Of a stretch of DNA of 17,885 nucleotides, positions 1-7,004 are shown piece after piece; within the stretch, counting starts at the first letter, position 1, and each line of letters opens with the position of its first letter. The translations under genes and the position numbers were made by a program. Under the pieces are notes generated by a model that saw nothing but the letters and a program-made list of their open reading frames with translations, searched no databases and was not told the DNA's origin. Origin of the DNA: Chloroflexota bacterium. Its GTDB lineage: Bacteria; Chloroflexota; Limnocylindria; Limnocylindrales; CSP1-4. Location: the NCBI GenBank assembly GCA_013813905.1, contig JACCQX010000007.1, positions 1 to 17,885 on the forward strand. Direction: 5' to 3'.

Positions 1-1
1 G

Positions 2-2107
2 ATCTACACCTTCCGGGGTGCGGCCATGGGCAACATCCTGGGCTTCACCGCGGCCTTCGACGGAACTCGTCGGGTGGTGCTCCGCCGCAACCATCGCTCG
101 CGCCGGCCCATCCTGGCCGTTGCGCAGCGCCTGGTCCGGCACAACGATCCACAGCGCCTAGAGGTCCTGGAGGGCCTGGACAAGAGCCTCGTCACCGTTC
201 GACGCGGCCGCCGTCCAGCTCCCGTCCAGGTCCAGGGATACGCCCGCGCCGAGGACGAGGCGGATGCCGTGGCTGCCATCATCGCCTCGCGCGTCTCGGG
301 CGGTGAGGCCGCCGGTGACTTCGCCGTCCTGGTGCGGACGAACAGCGACGCTGCTCCCGTGCTGCACAGCCTAGCCATGCACGGACTTCCCGTTCGCTTC
401 AGCGGCGCTTCGGGGCTCTACGCGAGGCCGGAGGTCCGAGATCTTCTGGCGTTCCTGCGGGCCGTGGCCGACCCGGACTCCAGCGTCGACCTCTACGCGG
501 TGGCCACCGGCGCGCCCTACCGCTCGGGCGGCGAGGACATGACGGCGCTGCTGGAGATGGCCCGCCGGCGCCACCGTTCGCTGTGGTGGGCCATCGGTGA
601 GATCTCGGCGCAGCCCGGCGTGCTGCGCCTCAGCGCGGATACGCGCCAGCGCCTGGGCCGGCTGCGCGCCGACATGTCGGCCAGCCTGGAGGCCGCGCAT
701 CGCCGGCCGGCCGGGGAGCTCCTATACGAGCACCTCAAGCGCAGCGGCCGCCTGCGTGACTTGGTCGCGGCTGCCGAGCGCGGGGATGAGGCACCGCTGC
801 GCAACGTGGCGCGACTCTTCGACATCATCCGTGCCCAGTCGGCCGTCCTCCAGGATGACCGGGTTCCGTTCCTGGTGCCGCACCTGCAGACCCTCGCCGA
901 GGCGGGTGACGATCCGGCGGAGCCGCCCAGCGACCTCGATGGTCAGGCGGTCTCCGTCCTCACGGTGCACAAGGCCAAGGGCCTCGAGTTCCCAGTGGTG
1001 TTCCTCATCGGGTTGGTCGATGGACGGTTCCCACTGCGCGGCCGGGCCGAGCGATTGCCGCTGCCGACTCCCGGCACGGACGTCGAGGACCGCCGGGAAG
1101 CGCCCTTCGCGGAGGAGCGCCGCCTCTGCTATGTAGCCATGACACGCGCCCGGGATGAGCTTCATCTGTCCTGGTCGCGACGCACAGCCTCGGGTCGCTC
1201 ACGCCGGCCGTCGCCCTTTCTCGGCGAGGCGCTGGACCGGCCGCTCGAAGCGCTCCACGATGGGCCACGGCCTACGACGACGGCCGCTCTCGTGGAGCGG
1301 CTGGCCGCGGCTTCGGAGCCGCATCCGATGGTGACCATGGATGCGCCCACGGCGCTGCCTCGGCCCGAGGAGCCGCTCACCCTGAGCTACTCCCAGATCG
1401 ACGACTACCTGACCTGTCCGCTCAAGTACCGCCTGCGCCACCTCGTCCGAGTGCCCACCCCGCCGCACCACGCGCTGGTACTCGGCAATGCACTGCACCA
1501 GGCGGCAGCCGCGTTCCATACCGCACGCTCCCGGGGCCGGCCCATGGATGTCGACGCGCTGCTGGAGGTCTTCGACGTCCACTGGTCCAATGAGGGCTTC
1601 CTCTCTCGCCAGCACGAGGAGGCCCGCTACGCATCCGGTCGGGCGGCACTGGTGCGGTTCCATGCCGCCGAGACGCGTCCCGGCGCGCCGGTACCGGTCG
1701 CGGTGGAGCGAAGGTTCAGCGTGCACCTCGAAGGTGAGATCGTGCGGGGACGGTATGACCGGATCGACGAGACCGCTGAGGGGACGGTCATCACGGACCT
1801 CAAGTCGAGCGATGTCCGGGAACAGCGCAAGGCCACGGAGAAGGCACGCGACTCCCTGCAGTTGCAGGTCTACGCCCTGGCCCACGAGGCCGAGACGGGC
1901 AGGCTGCCGGCGGCCGTCCAGTTGCAGTTCATGGAGAGCGGCCTGATCGGGCGTGCCGTGCCGGACGGAGCGCGGCTGGACAAGGCCAGAGCCCGGATCG
2001 CGGAGGCGGCAGCCGGCATCCGACAGGGCCACTTCCCGGCCAAGCCCGACTACCTGGCGTGCAGCTACTGCCCTTACCGCGATGTCTGCCCGGCGAGCAC
2101 CGCTTGA
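2..2107 (+). CDS. UvrD-like ATP-dependent helicase with C-terminal RecB/Cas4-type nuclease domain (5' partial)
   Basis: The reading frame is open from base 2 and the gene begins before the window; the first residues match the IYxFRGA segment of UvrD/PcrA helicases. Numbering from the ATG at 26, helicase motif V (TVHKAKGLEF) lies near residues 313-322 and motif VI (CYVAMTRAR) near 367-375. From about residue 453 a PD-(D/E)XK nuclease domain follows, with LGNALH, YDRIDE, ITDLKSS and LQLQVYAL matching its H, D, DxK and QxxxY motifs. Cys464, Cys679, Cys682 and Cys688 have the spacing of the Fe-S-stapled nucleases AddB, AdnB and Cas4. The protein probably unwinds and resects DNA ends in recombination repair. 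Because the N-terminus is missing, it cannot be assigned to AdnB, AddA-like or stand-alone UvrD-nuclease types. The family call is firm, the exact role is inferred. Confidence 0.93.
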   Translation: MYTFRGAAMGNILGFTAAFDGTRRVVLRRNHRSRRPILAVAQRLVRHNDPQRLEVLEGLDKSLVTVRRGRRPAPVQVQGYARAEDEADAVAAIIASRVSGGEAAGDFAVLVRTNSDAAPVLHSLAMHGLPVRFSGASGLYARPEVRDLLAFLRAVADPDSSVDLYAVATGAPYRSGGEDMTALLEMARRRHRSLWWAIGEISAQPGVLRLSADTRQRLGRLRADMSASLEAAHRRPAGELLYEHLKRSGRLRDLVAAAERGDEAPLRNVARLFDIIRAQSAVLQDDRVPFLVPHLQTLAEAGDDPAEPPSDLDGQAVSVLTVHKAKGLEFPVVFLIGLVDGRFPLRGRAERLPLPTPGTDVEDRREAPFAEERRLCYVAMTRARDELHLSWSRRTASGRSRRPSPFLGEALDRPLEALHDGPRPTTTAALVERLAAASEPHPMVTMDAPTALPRPEEPLTLSYSQIDDYLTCPLKYRLRHLVRVPTPPHHALVLGNALHQAAAAFHTARSRGRPMDVDALLEVFDVHWSNEGFLSRQHEEARYASGRAALVRFHAAETRPGAPVPVAVERRFSVHLEGEIVRGRYDRIDETAEGTVITDLKSSDVREQRKATEKARDSLQLQVYALAHEAETGRLPAAVQLQFMESGLIGRAVPDGARLDKARARIAEAAAGIRQGHFPAKPDYLACSYCPYRDVCPASTA

Positions 2108-2120
2108 ACCGCCCGGCTCG

Positions 2121-2126
2121 TAGACT
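2121..2126 (+). promoter_or_regulatory. -10 hexamer of a probable leaderless promoter
   Basis: TAGACT fits TAnnnT and ends 6 nt before the GTG at 2133, so transcription would start at or next to the start codon. No Shine-Dalgarno sequence precedes that codon. No convincing -35 was found. It lies just after the helicase stop codon. Confidence 0.5.
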
Positions 2127-2132
2127 CGGCCG

Positions 2133-2507
2133 GTGTACGCGCGGGACCGTCTGCTCAACGTCTCGCTGCTCCTGGCCGCGTTCGGAGCCTGGCTGGCGGT
2201 GGCCTGGGTTTTGACATCGACTTCGCCGCGCGACGACGCACGGATCCAGGCGGCCGGAGCGCTGCTGCTCGGTATCGCCGTGGCCCTGACCCTGTTGCCA
2301 CTCTTCTGGCTGGCCTCCTTCGCACGCCGGCGCCGGATCGCCTACCGCGGCGACTGGTCCCGCGCGGGACGCCGTGCCCTGCTGGCCGGCGGTGTGGTGA
2401 CGCTCCTGGTGCTGCTACGGGTGCTCGGGGCGTTCAGTCTCCCCCTGGCCGCCTTCGTCGTCGCCATGGCCCTTTTCGTGGAGCTCATCGTGAGCGCGAG
2501 ACGCTAG
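2133..2507 (+). CDS. Small four-helix membrane protein of unknown function
   Basis: This 124-residue protein is not recognised as a named family. It is largely hydrophobic, with probable membrane segments at about residues 9-28, 39-63, 82-98 and 100-120. A basic loop (FARRRRIAYRGDWSRAGRR) sits between the second and third, which by the positive-inside rule should be cytoplasmic. There is no signal peptide cleavage pattern and no catalytic motif. It starts with GTG 25 bp after the helicase stop; a TAnnnT hexamer 6 nt upstream supports that start and a separate leaderless transcript. Codon third positions are GC-rich like the neighbours, so it looks like a real gene. Function cannot be assigned from sequence or context. 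Confidence 0.7.
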   Translation: MYARDRLLNVSLLLAAFGAWLAVAWVLTSTSPRDDARIQAAGALLLGIAVALTLLPLFWLASFARRRRIAYRGDWSRAGRRALLAGGVVTLLVLLRVLGAFSLPLAAFVVAMALFVELIVSARR

Positions 2508-2576
2508 CATGGGCGGCGGTGCGCCCTGCTGGACCGTGATCCGGAACCGGCGGCACGCCGAGCGAGGTTCCTAGCC

Positions 2577-3704
2577 GTGACCGGCCCCCTCCGTCCCGAT
2601 ACCCTGCCCTCCGACTCACCGCGTCCCGACTATGCCCGCACCAACGGCTGGGATGGTCCCCACTCGAGATATAGCGGCGCGTCCGCACCGACCTACGTCG
2701 GGCCGGTCTCCTTCAGTCAGCGCGAGATCGTCGAGGACGCTGAGGCGCTCAAGCTTCGCCGTCCGGATGTGGCCATCGTGGGTGCCCCGTTCGACGACGC
2801 CGTGAGCCATCGGCCCGGCGCTCGCTTCGGACCGCGCGCTATCCGCCAGGCCTACTACAACCACGGTGAGCACTCGCTGCAGCTCGATATCATGCCCTTC
2901 CACGAGCTGGACGTGGTGGATGCCGGTGACGCCGACATCGTGCCCGCCTCGTTGCACCGCGGTCACGCGATGATCTTCCGCAAGGTCCTGGAGGTCGCCT
3001 CATCGGGTGCCATCCCCATCATCCTGGGCGGCGATCACTCGATCACCTGGCCCAGCGCCAGCGCCGTGGCCCAGGTCCGTGCGCCGGGCAGCATCGGCGT
3101 CGTCCACTTCGACGCGCACGCGGACACGGCCGACCAGGACTGGGGCGTGTTGGCGGGACATGGCACGCCGATGCGACGCCTGATCGAGTCGGGCGCGGTG
3201 AAAGGCCGCAACTTCGTGCAGGTTGGGCTGCGCGGCTACTGGCCGCCGCCGGACGTCTTCGAGTGGATGCGCACACAGGGCCTGCGCTGGCACCTCATGC
3301 GCGAGATCGAGGAGCGCGGCGCGGAGGCGGTCATCGACGACGCCATCGCCGAAGCGCTGGATGGACCGGAGGCCATCTACCTGTCGCTGGATATCGATGT
3401 GATCGATCCAGGCATGGCCCCTGGCACGGGGACGCCGGAACCCGGTGGCATGCTGACGCGCGAGATCCTGCGTGCGGTACGGCGCATCGTCGGTCGGGTG
3501 GAGCTCGCCGGCATGGACATCGTGGAGGTCTCACCGCCGTACGACCACGCGGAGGTGACCGCCATGGCGGCGCATCGTGCCGCGCTGGAGTGCATCAGCG
3601 CACTGGCCGTAAAGAAGCGGGCCGGCCAGCCCGTTCGCTTCGAAGGGTATGCGGTCCGGTCTGCCGCCAGCCACACGGCAGACGTCGCACCCGTGTCCTC
3701 TTGA
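2577..3704 (+). CDS. Agmatinase-family ureohydrolase (SpeB-like)
   Basis: This 375-residue enzyme belongs to the arginase/agmatinase family, binuclear metal (usually Mn) hydrolases that split guanidino compounds into urea and an amine. All metal-ligand motifs are present: GGDHS with His154, HFDAHAD with Asp179, His181 and Asp183, and SLDIDVIDP with Asp272 and Asp274. The FGPRAIRQA segment (residues 84-92) is typical of agmatinases rather than arginases. It is longer than E. coli SpeB (about 306 residues), with an N-terminal extension of some 40 residues and a C-terminal tail. The GTG start is preceded by AGCGAGG at 2561-2567. Its stop overlaps the TTG start of the M20 hydrolase, so the two are translationally coupled. 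Guanidinobutyrate, guanidinopropionate or guanidine are alternative substrates; the substrate cannot be read from the sequence. Confidence 0.92.
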   Translation: MTGPLRPDTLPSDSPRPDYARTNGWDGPHSRYSGASAPTYVGPVSFSQREIVEDAEALKLRRPDVAIVGAPFDDAVSHRPGARFGPRAIRQAYYNHGEHSLQLDIMPFHELDVVDAGDADIVPASLHRGHAMIFRKVLEVASSGAIPIILGGDHSITWPSASAVAQVRAPGSIGVVHFDAHADTADQDWGVLAGHGTPMRRLIESGAVKGRNFVQVGLRGYWPPPDVFEWMRTQGLRWHLMREIEERGAEAVIDDAIAEALDGPEAIYLSLDIDVIDPGMAPGTGTPEPGGMLTREILRAVRRIVGRVELAGMDIVEVSPPYDHAEVTAMAAHRAALECISALAVKKRAGQPVRFEGYAVRSAASHTADVAPVSS

Positions 3705-4927
3705 CCAGCGACCCCGCCTGGCCCTCCCTGGCGACGACGCCGCCCATCGACGGTGCCCACAGCAAGATCAAGAGCCGCCTGGTCGAGGCCGTCGAACAGC
3801 ATCGCGACGAGATCCTCGCGCTCTCACACCGCATCCACGAGCACCCTGAGCCGGCTTTCGAGGAGCGGCAGGCGGCGAGCTGGGTGGCCGAGGCCGTCGC
3901 CCGACACGGCTATCGGGTGGAGCACCCGGCGGGCCGGCTCGAGACCGCCGTGCGGGGCCGTCTGGCGGGCGGACTGGGCACGGACGGTCCGCGCATCGGC
4001 ATCCTGGCCGAGTACGACGCCCTGCCCGGTCTGGGCCACGGCTGCGGGCACAACACGATGGCCGCCAGCGGCGTGGGCGCCGCCATCGCGCTGGCCGGCG
4101 TCGCCTCGCAGGTGCGCGGCGAGATCGTCTTCCTGGGCACGCCCGCCGAGGAGCGCGGCTCGGGCAAGCAGTTCATGATCGATGACGGGCTGCTGGACGG
4201 ACTGGACGCGGCGCTCCTCTTCCATCCCAGTGACCGAACCCAGACGGCCTGCGCGCTGCTCGCCTCGGAGGACGTGGAGATCACCTTCACCGGCTTCCAG
4301 GCACACGCGGCGGCCGATCCCTGGAAGGGACGCAACGCGCTCGACGCGCTGGTGATGCTCTTCAGCTCCATCGGCCTATGGCGCCAGCAGCTGCGGCCGG
4401 ACGCGCGCGTGCACGGCATCGTCATAGAGGGCGGCACGGCGGCCAACATCATCCCCGACCGGACCGTCGGGCGGTTCATGATCCGCTCCACCGACGAGTT
4501 GGAGTTCGGTCGCATGCGCGAGCGCTTCCGGCAGCTCGTCCACGCGGCGGCACTGGCGGCGGACTGCGAGGGCGAAGCCACGTTCTCCGGTGGCTCGTCC
4601 ACCATGAAGGACAACGCCACGCTGCGCGACCGCTTCCTGGCCAACATGGCGGCCTACGGCATCACGGACAACCCGGTGCTGCCGGACCAGTTGGGCTCAT
4701 CCGACATGGGCAACGTGAGCCAGGTGCTGCCGGCCATCCACCCGTCCATCGCCATCTGCGAGGAGGGCGTGCCCGGGCACTCCATCGAGTTCCGCGATGC
4801 GGCCGCTTCGCCCCGTGCCGATGAGGTGACGCTCATCGCCGCCGCACTCGTGGCGCACACCGCCTGGGACCTGTTCGCCGACCCCGCGCTGGTGGCCGCT
4901 GCCTGGCGCGAGTTCCGAGGTGCCTGA
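3701..4927 (+). CDS. M20-family amidohydrolase/peptidase (ACY1L2/PM20D2-like)
   Basis: This 408-residue zinc hydrolase should cleave an amide bond in an N-acyl amino acid, dipeptide or related amide. Family landmarks are EYDALPGLGHGCGHN (residues 104-118, metal ligands including His117), the catalytic Glu pair Glu150-Glu151 in GTPAEERGSG, a lid/dimerisation domain with GFQAHAA (198-204) and GGTAANIIPD (244-253), and the late metal ligand His360 in GVPGHS. The short active-site motifs match the ACY1L2/p-aminobenzoyl-glutamate hydrolase branch. The reading frame stays open far upstream inside the ureohydrolase gene, but homology begins only after 3701. The TTG there overlaps the preceding TGA and is the only sensible start. 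The downstream methyltransferase overlaps its end by 8 bp. Pairing with a ureohydrolase suggests linked nitrogen-compound breakdown, which is inference. Confidence 0.9.
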   Translation: MTSDPAWPSLATTPPIDGAHSKIKSRLVEAVEQHRDEILALSHRIHEHPEPAFEERQAASWVAEAVARHGYRVEHPAGRLETAVRGRLAGGLGTDGPRIGILAEYDALPGLGHGCGHNTMAASGVGAAIALAGVASQVRGEIVFLGTPAEERGSGKQFMIDDGLLDGLDAALLFHPSDRTQTACALLASEDVEITFTGFQAHAAADPWKGRNALDALVMLFSSIGLWRQQLRPDARVHGIVIEGGTAANIIPDRTVGRFMIRSTDELEFGRMRERFRQLVHAAALAADCEGEATFSGGSSTMKDNATLRDRFLANMAAYGITDNPVLPDQLGSSDMGNVSQVLPAIHPSIAICEEGVPGHSIEFRDAAASPRADEVTLIAAALVAHTAWDLFADPALVAAAWREFRGA

Positions 4928-5801
4928 GACCGACCTGGGTGCTTCGCCCGAGCCGGACCTCGACGCCTCGCTGGCGCGGGATCCGGCCGCGTCGCTGGCG
5001 CGTTACTACGACCTCGACCTCCTGGAGGATCCCGGGGATCTGGCCCTCTACGAGGCACTCGCCCGGCGGTCCGACGGGCGGATCCTGGAGCTCGGCGCGG
5101 GCAGCGGCCGCCTGGCGGTGCCGCTCGCCGTGCGGGGACACGCCGTCACGGCGGTGGACCTCGATCCCGCCATGATCGGCCGAGCACGTTACGCGTGGCA
5201 GCGCGCGATCGTCGAGCTCGGTCGATCCGACGGAGGTCTCGAGGGATCCGCTGAAGGCCGCTCGGGGGCCTCGGCCGGCAGCTTGGAGCTGGTCGAGGCC
5301 GACATGCGTGACCTGGACCTGCCCGGGCGCTTCGACCTCGCGATCCTGGCTCTCAACACGCTGCTCCTCCTGGGCGATCGAGGCTCCCAGCAGGCGGCAC
5401 TGGCCACCATGGCGCGGCACCTCACGCCGAACGGGGTAGCAGTCGTTGACGTCTGGCTGCCCAGCTCGGGGGACCTGGCCCTGTACGACGGCCGGCTGCT
5501 CATGGAGTGGCAGCGCGATGATCCCGAGACCGGCGAACGAGTGGCCAAGTGCGCCTCTGCTCGGCACGATGCAGCGACGGCCAGTGTCACCCTGACCCAG
5601 CTGTTCGACGCCTGGCCAGCCGAGGGCGGGACGCTGCGGCGCGTCTCGCGCACCGACACGTTGCGCCTCGTGGGCGCCGACGAGCTGGTGGCCATGGCTG
5701 ACGCGGCGGGACTCCGCGTGGAGCGGCTGGCAGGTGACCATCAGATGGGCGGCTTTGGTCCGGGCGCGGAGCGGACAGTGCTCCTGGCACGGTTGGTATA
5801 G
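4920..5801 (+). CDS. Class I SAM-dependent methyltransferase
   Basis: A 293-residue protein with a Rossmann-type methyltransferase fold. Motif I is ILELGAGSGRL with Glu57, Gly59, Gly61 and Gly63; the acidic residue at the end of strand 2 that holds the SAM ribose is Asp80 (AVDLDP). EADMRDLDLP followed by FDLAILALNTLL is the motif II/post II region. A glycine- and serine-rich insertion lies at about residues 103-121. The C-terminal half resembles small-molecule methyltransferases of the Methyltransf_25 type; the substrate is unknown. The GTG start lies inside the end of the M20 gene (8 bp overlap), so it is coupled to the ureohydrolase/M20 pair and may modify a related metabolite. Its last codons contain the TATAGT promoter element of the next gene. 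Confidence 0.88.
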   Translation: MPETDLGASPEPDLDASLARDPAASLARYYDLDLLEDPGDLALYEALARRSDGRILELGAGSGRLAVPLAVRGHAVTAVDLDPAMIGRARYAWQRAIVELGRSDGGLEGSAEGRSGASAGSLELVEADMRDLDLPGRFDLAILALNTLLLLGDRGSQQAALATMARHLTPNGVAVVDVWLPSSGDLALYDGRLLMEWQRDDPETGERVAKCASARHDAATASVTLTQLFDAWPAEGGTLRRVSRTDTLRLVGADELVAMADAAGLRVERLAGDHQMGGFGPGAERTVLLARLV

Positions 5802-5802
5802 T
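5797..5802 (+). promoter_or_regulatory. -10 hexamer of a probable leaderless promoter
   Basis: TATAGT ends 6 nt before the GTG at 5809, overlapping the last codons of the methyltransferase. CGGACA at 5772-5777 is a weak -35 candidate with a long 19-nt spacer. The position favours the GTG at 5809 as the start of the next gene and an independent transcript for it and perhaps murI. Confidence 0.6.
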
Positions 5803-5808
5803 CGGGCG

Positions 5809-6141
5809 GTGGGCGCACCCTCGTCGCAGATACGGCTCCTGCTGGTCGAGGACGTGACGCAGGTCGCGCAATACATCCGGAACCTGCTGAACTCCCAGGA
5901 TCAGGTGATGGTCAACCGAGCCGACTCGGCCGGTGGAATCGACCCTCGCGCGGTGGCCGAGCAGCTGGTCGGCGAACCCGAGTTCCAGCTGGTGAGCGAC
6001 GGGCGGCTGGTGGTGGAGGCCAACAACCAGGGCGTGCCATTCGTCCTGGTCGAGCCCGAGGCACCCATCAGCAAGCAGGTCGCGGACATCGCCACCCGCC
6101 TGCTCAAGTCCCGCGCGGCGGCCGTGGCGGGCGCGCGCTGA
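5809..6141 (+). CDS. Receiver/CpaE-MinD-like chimeric small protein, probable internal-deletion remnant
   Basis: The predicted protein has 110 residues. Residues 8-31 (IRLLLVEDVTQVAQYIRNLL) read as the first strand and helix of a response-regulator receiver domain, with the Glu-Asp acidic pair at 14-15. From about residue 35 (VNRADSAGGIDPRAV, then LVSDGRLVVEANNQGVPFVL and APISKQVADIATRLL) it reads as the C-terminal end of a CpaE/MinD-like P-loop ATPase. Missing between them are the rest of the receiver, including the phospho-acceptor Asp, and the whole Walker A/Walker B region. Intact receiver-CpaE fusions are about 400 residues, so this looks like an in-frame internal deletion with a join near nucleotides 5899-5913. 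The frame is open and a TATAGT element lies 6 nt before the GTG, so it may still be expressed. It cannot bind ATP or be phosphorylated in the usual way. Confidence 0.72.
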   Translation: MGAPSSQIRLLLVEDVTQVAQYIRNLLNSQDQVMVNRADSAGGIDPRAVAEQLVGEPEFQLVSDGRLVVEANNQGVPFVLVEPEAPISKQVADIATRLLKSRAAAVAGAR

Positions 6142-6146
6142 GCCCG

Positions 6147-7004
6147 ATGTCCGACGAGCGGCCCATCGGTTTCTTCGATTCGGGTGTCGGTGGCTTGACC
6201 GTGCTGCGCGAGGTCCTGCGGCGGCTACCCGCAGAATCCACCATCTACCTCGGCGACAACGCTCGGGCGCCCTACGGTCCGCGCTCGGACGAGGAGGTCC
6301 GCCGCTTCAGCTCGGAGTGCCTCGACGAGCTGGCCGCTCGGGATGTCAAGGCCATCGTGGTGGCCTGCAACACGGCCAGCGCCATCGCCCTGGGCGATCT
6401 GCGCAAGCGCTTCGACCGGCCCATCCTGGGCGTCGTCCGACCGGGTGCCTCGGCGGCCGTGCTGTCCACCCGAAATCGCCACGTGGGCGTCATCGCCACC
6501 GCCGCCACGGTCCGCTCGAGGGCTTACTTCGGGGCGATCAAGGACGAGGATCCCTTCGTGGAGGTATACGAGCACGCCACGCCGGAGCTGGTGCCCATGG
6601 TGGAGGCGGGCGTGTTGGACGGGCCGGAGGCCGAGCAGGCGGTGCGCCGCTCGCTGGCACCGTTGCTGGAAGGCCGTCAGGATGTGGCTGATGCGGTCTT
6701 TCCCAAGCCGCCCGGCACGGGCATCGACACCCTGCTGTTGGGCTGCACGCACTATCCACTGCTGGCGTCCTTGATCAGCCAGGTGGCCGGTCCGGGCATC
6801 GCGGTCATCGACTCCGCCTCGGCCACGGCCAGCGCCTTGGCTTCGCTGCTGGAGGTCAACGGCCTGAGCGCCCGGCGCAGCGATGCGCCCCGCCATGTGC
6901 AGTACACCACCGGCGACGTGGCGGCCTTCCGCCGCACGACCGACCGCCTGTTCGGACCGCTCTTTCCAGCCGTGGAGCCCGTGGCTCTGGTCGGGGCAGC
7001 ATGA
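6147..7004 (+). CDS. murI: Glutamate racemase
   Basis: This cytoplasmic enzyme interconverts L- and D-glutamate, supplying D-Glu for peptidoglycan. The 285-residue product has the family's FFDSGVGGLTV near the N-terminus (Asp11-Ser12), YLGDNARAPYG (34-43), and the two catalytic cysteines: Cys74 in VACNTAS and Cys200 in GCTHYP with His202. It is slightly longer than the usual 260-270 residues because of an insertion around residues 175-193 before the second cysteine. The ATG lies 5 bp after the stop of the chimeric gene, and its stop overlaps the next ATG (ATGA), so translation is coupled on both sides. Presence of murI supports a peptidoglycan-containing cell. Confidence 0.97.
   Translation: MSDERPIGFFDSGVGGLTVLREVLRRLPAESTIYLGDNARAPYGPRSDEEVRRFSSECLDELAARDVKAIVVACNTASAIALGDLRKRFDRPILGVVRPGASAAVLSTRNRHVGVIATAATVRSRAYFGAIKDEDPFVEVYEHATPELVPMVEAGVLDGPEAEQAVRRSLAPLLEGRQDVADAVFPKPPGTGIDTLLLGCTHYPLLASLISQVAGPGIAVIDSASATASALASLLEVNGLSARRSDAPRHVQYTTGDVAAFRRTTDRLFGPLFPAVEPVALVGAA

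Noticed and set aside
1199..2158. A 319-codon - strand frame opposite the helicase-nuclease
   Set aside because: It shadows the nuclease domain, has no recognisable motif and covers the promoter of the small membrane protein.
3263..3700. Upstream extension of the M20 hydrolase frame inside the ureohydrolase gene
   Set aside because: The translation there is Arg/His/Gly-rich and unlike M20 proteins; the TTG at 3701 fits the family N-terminus.
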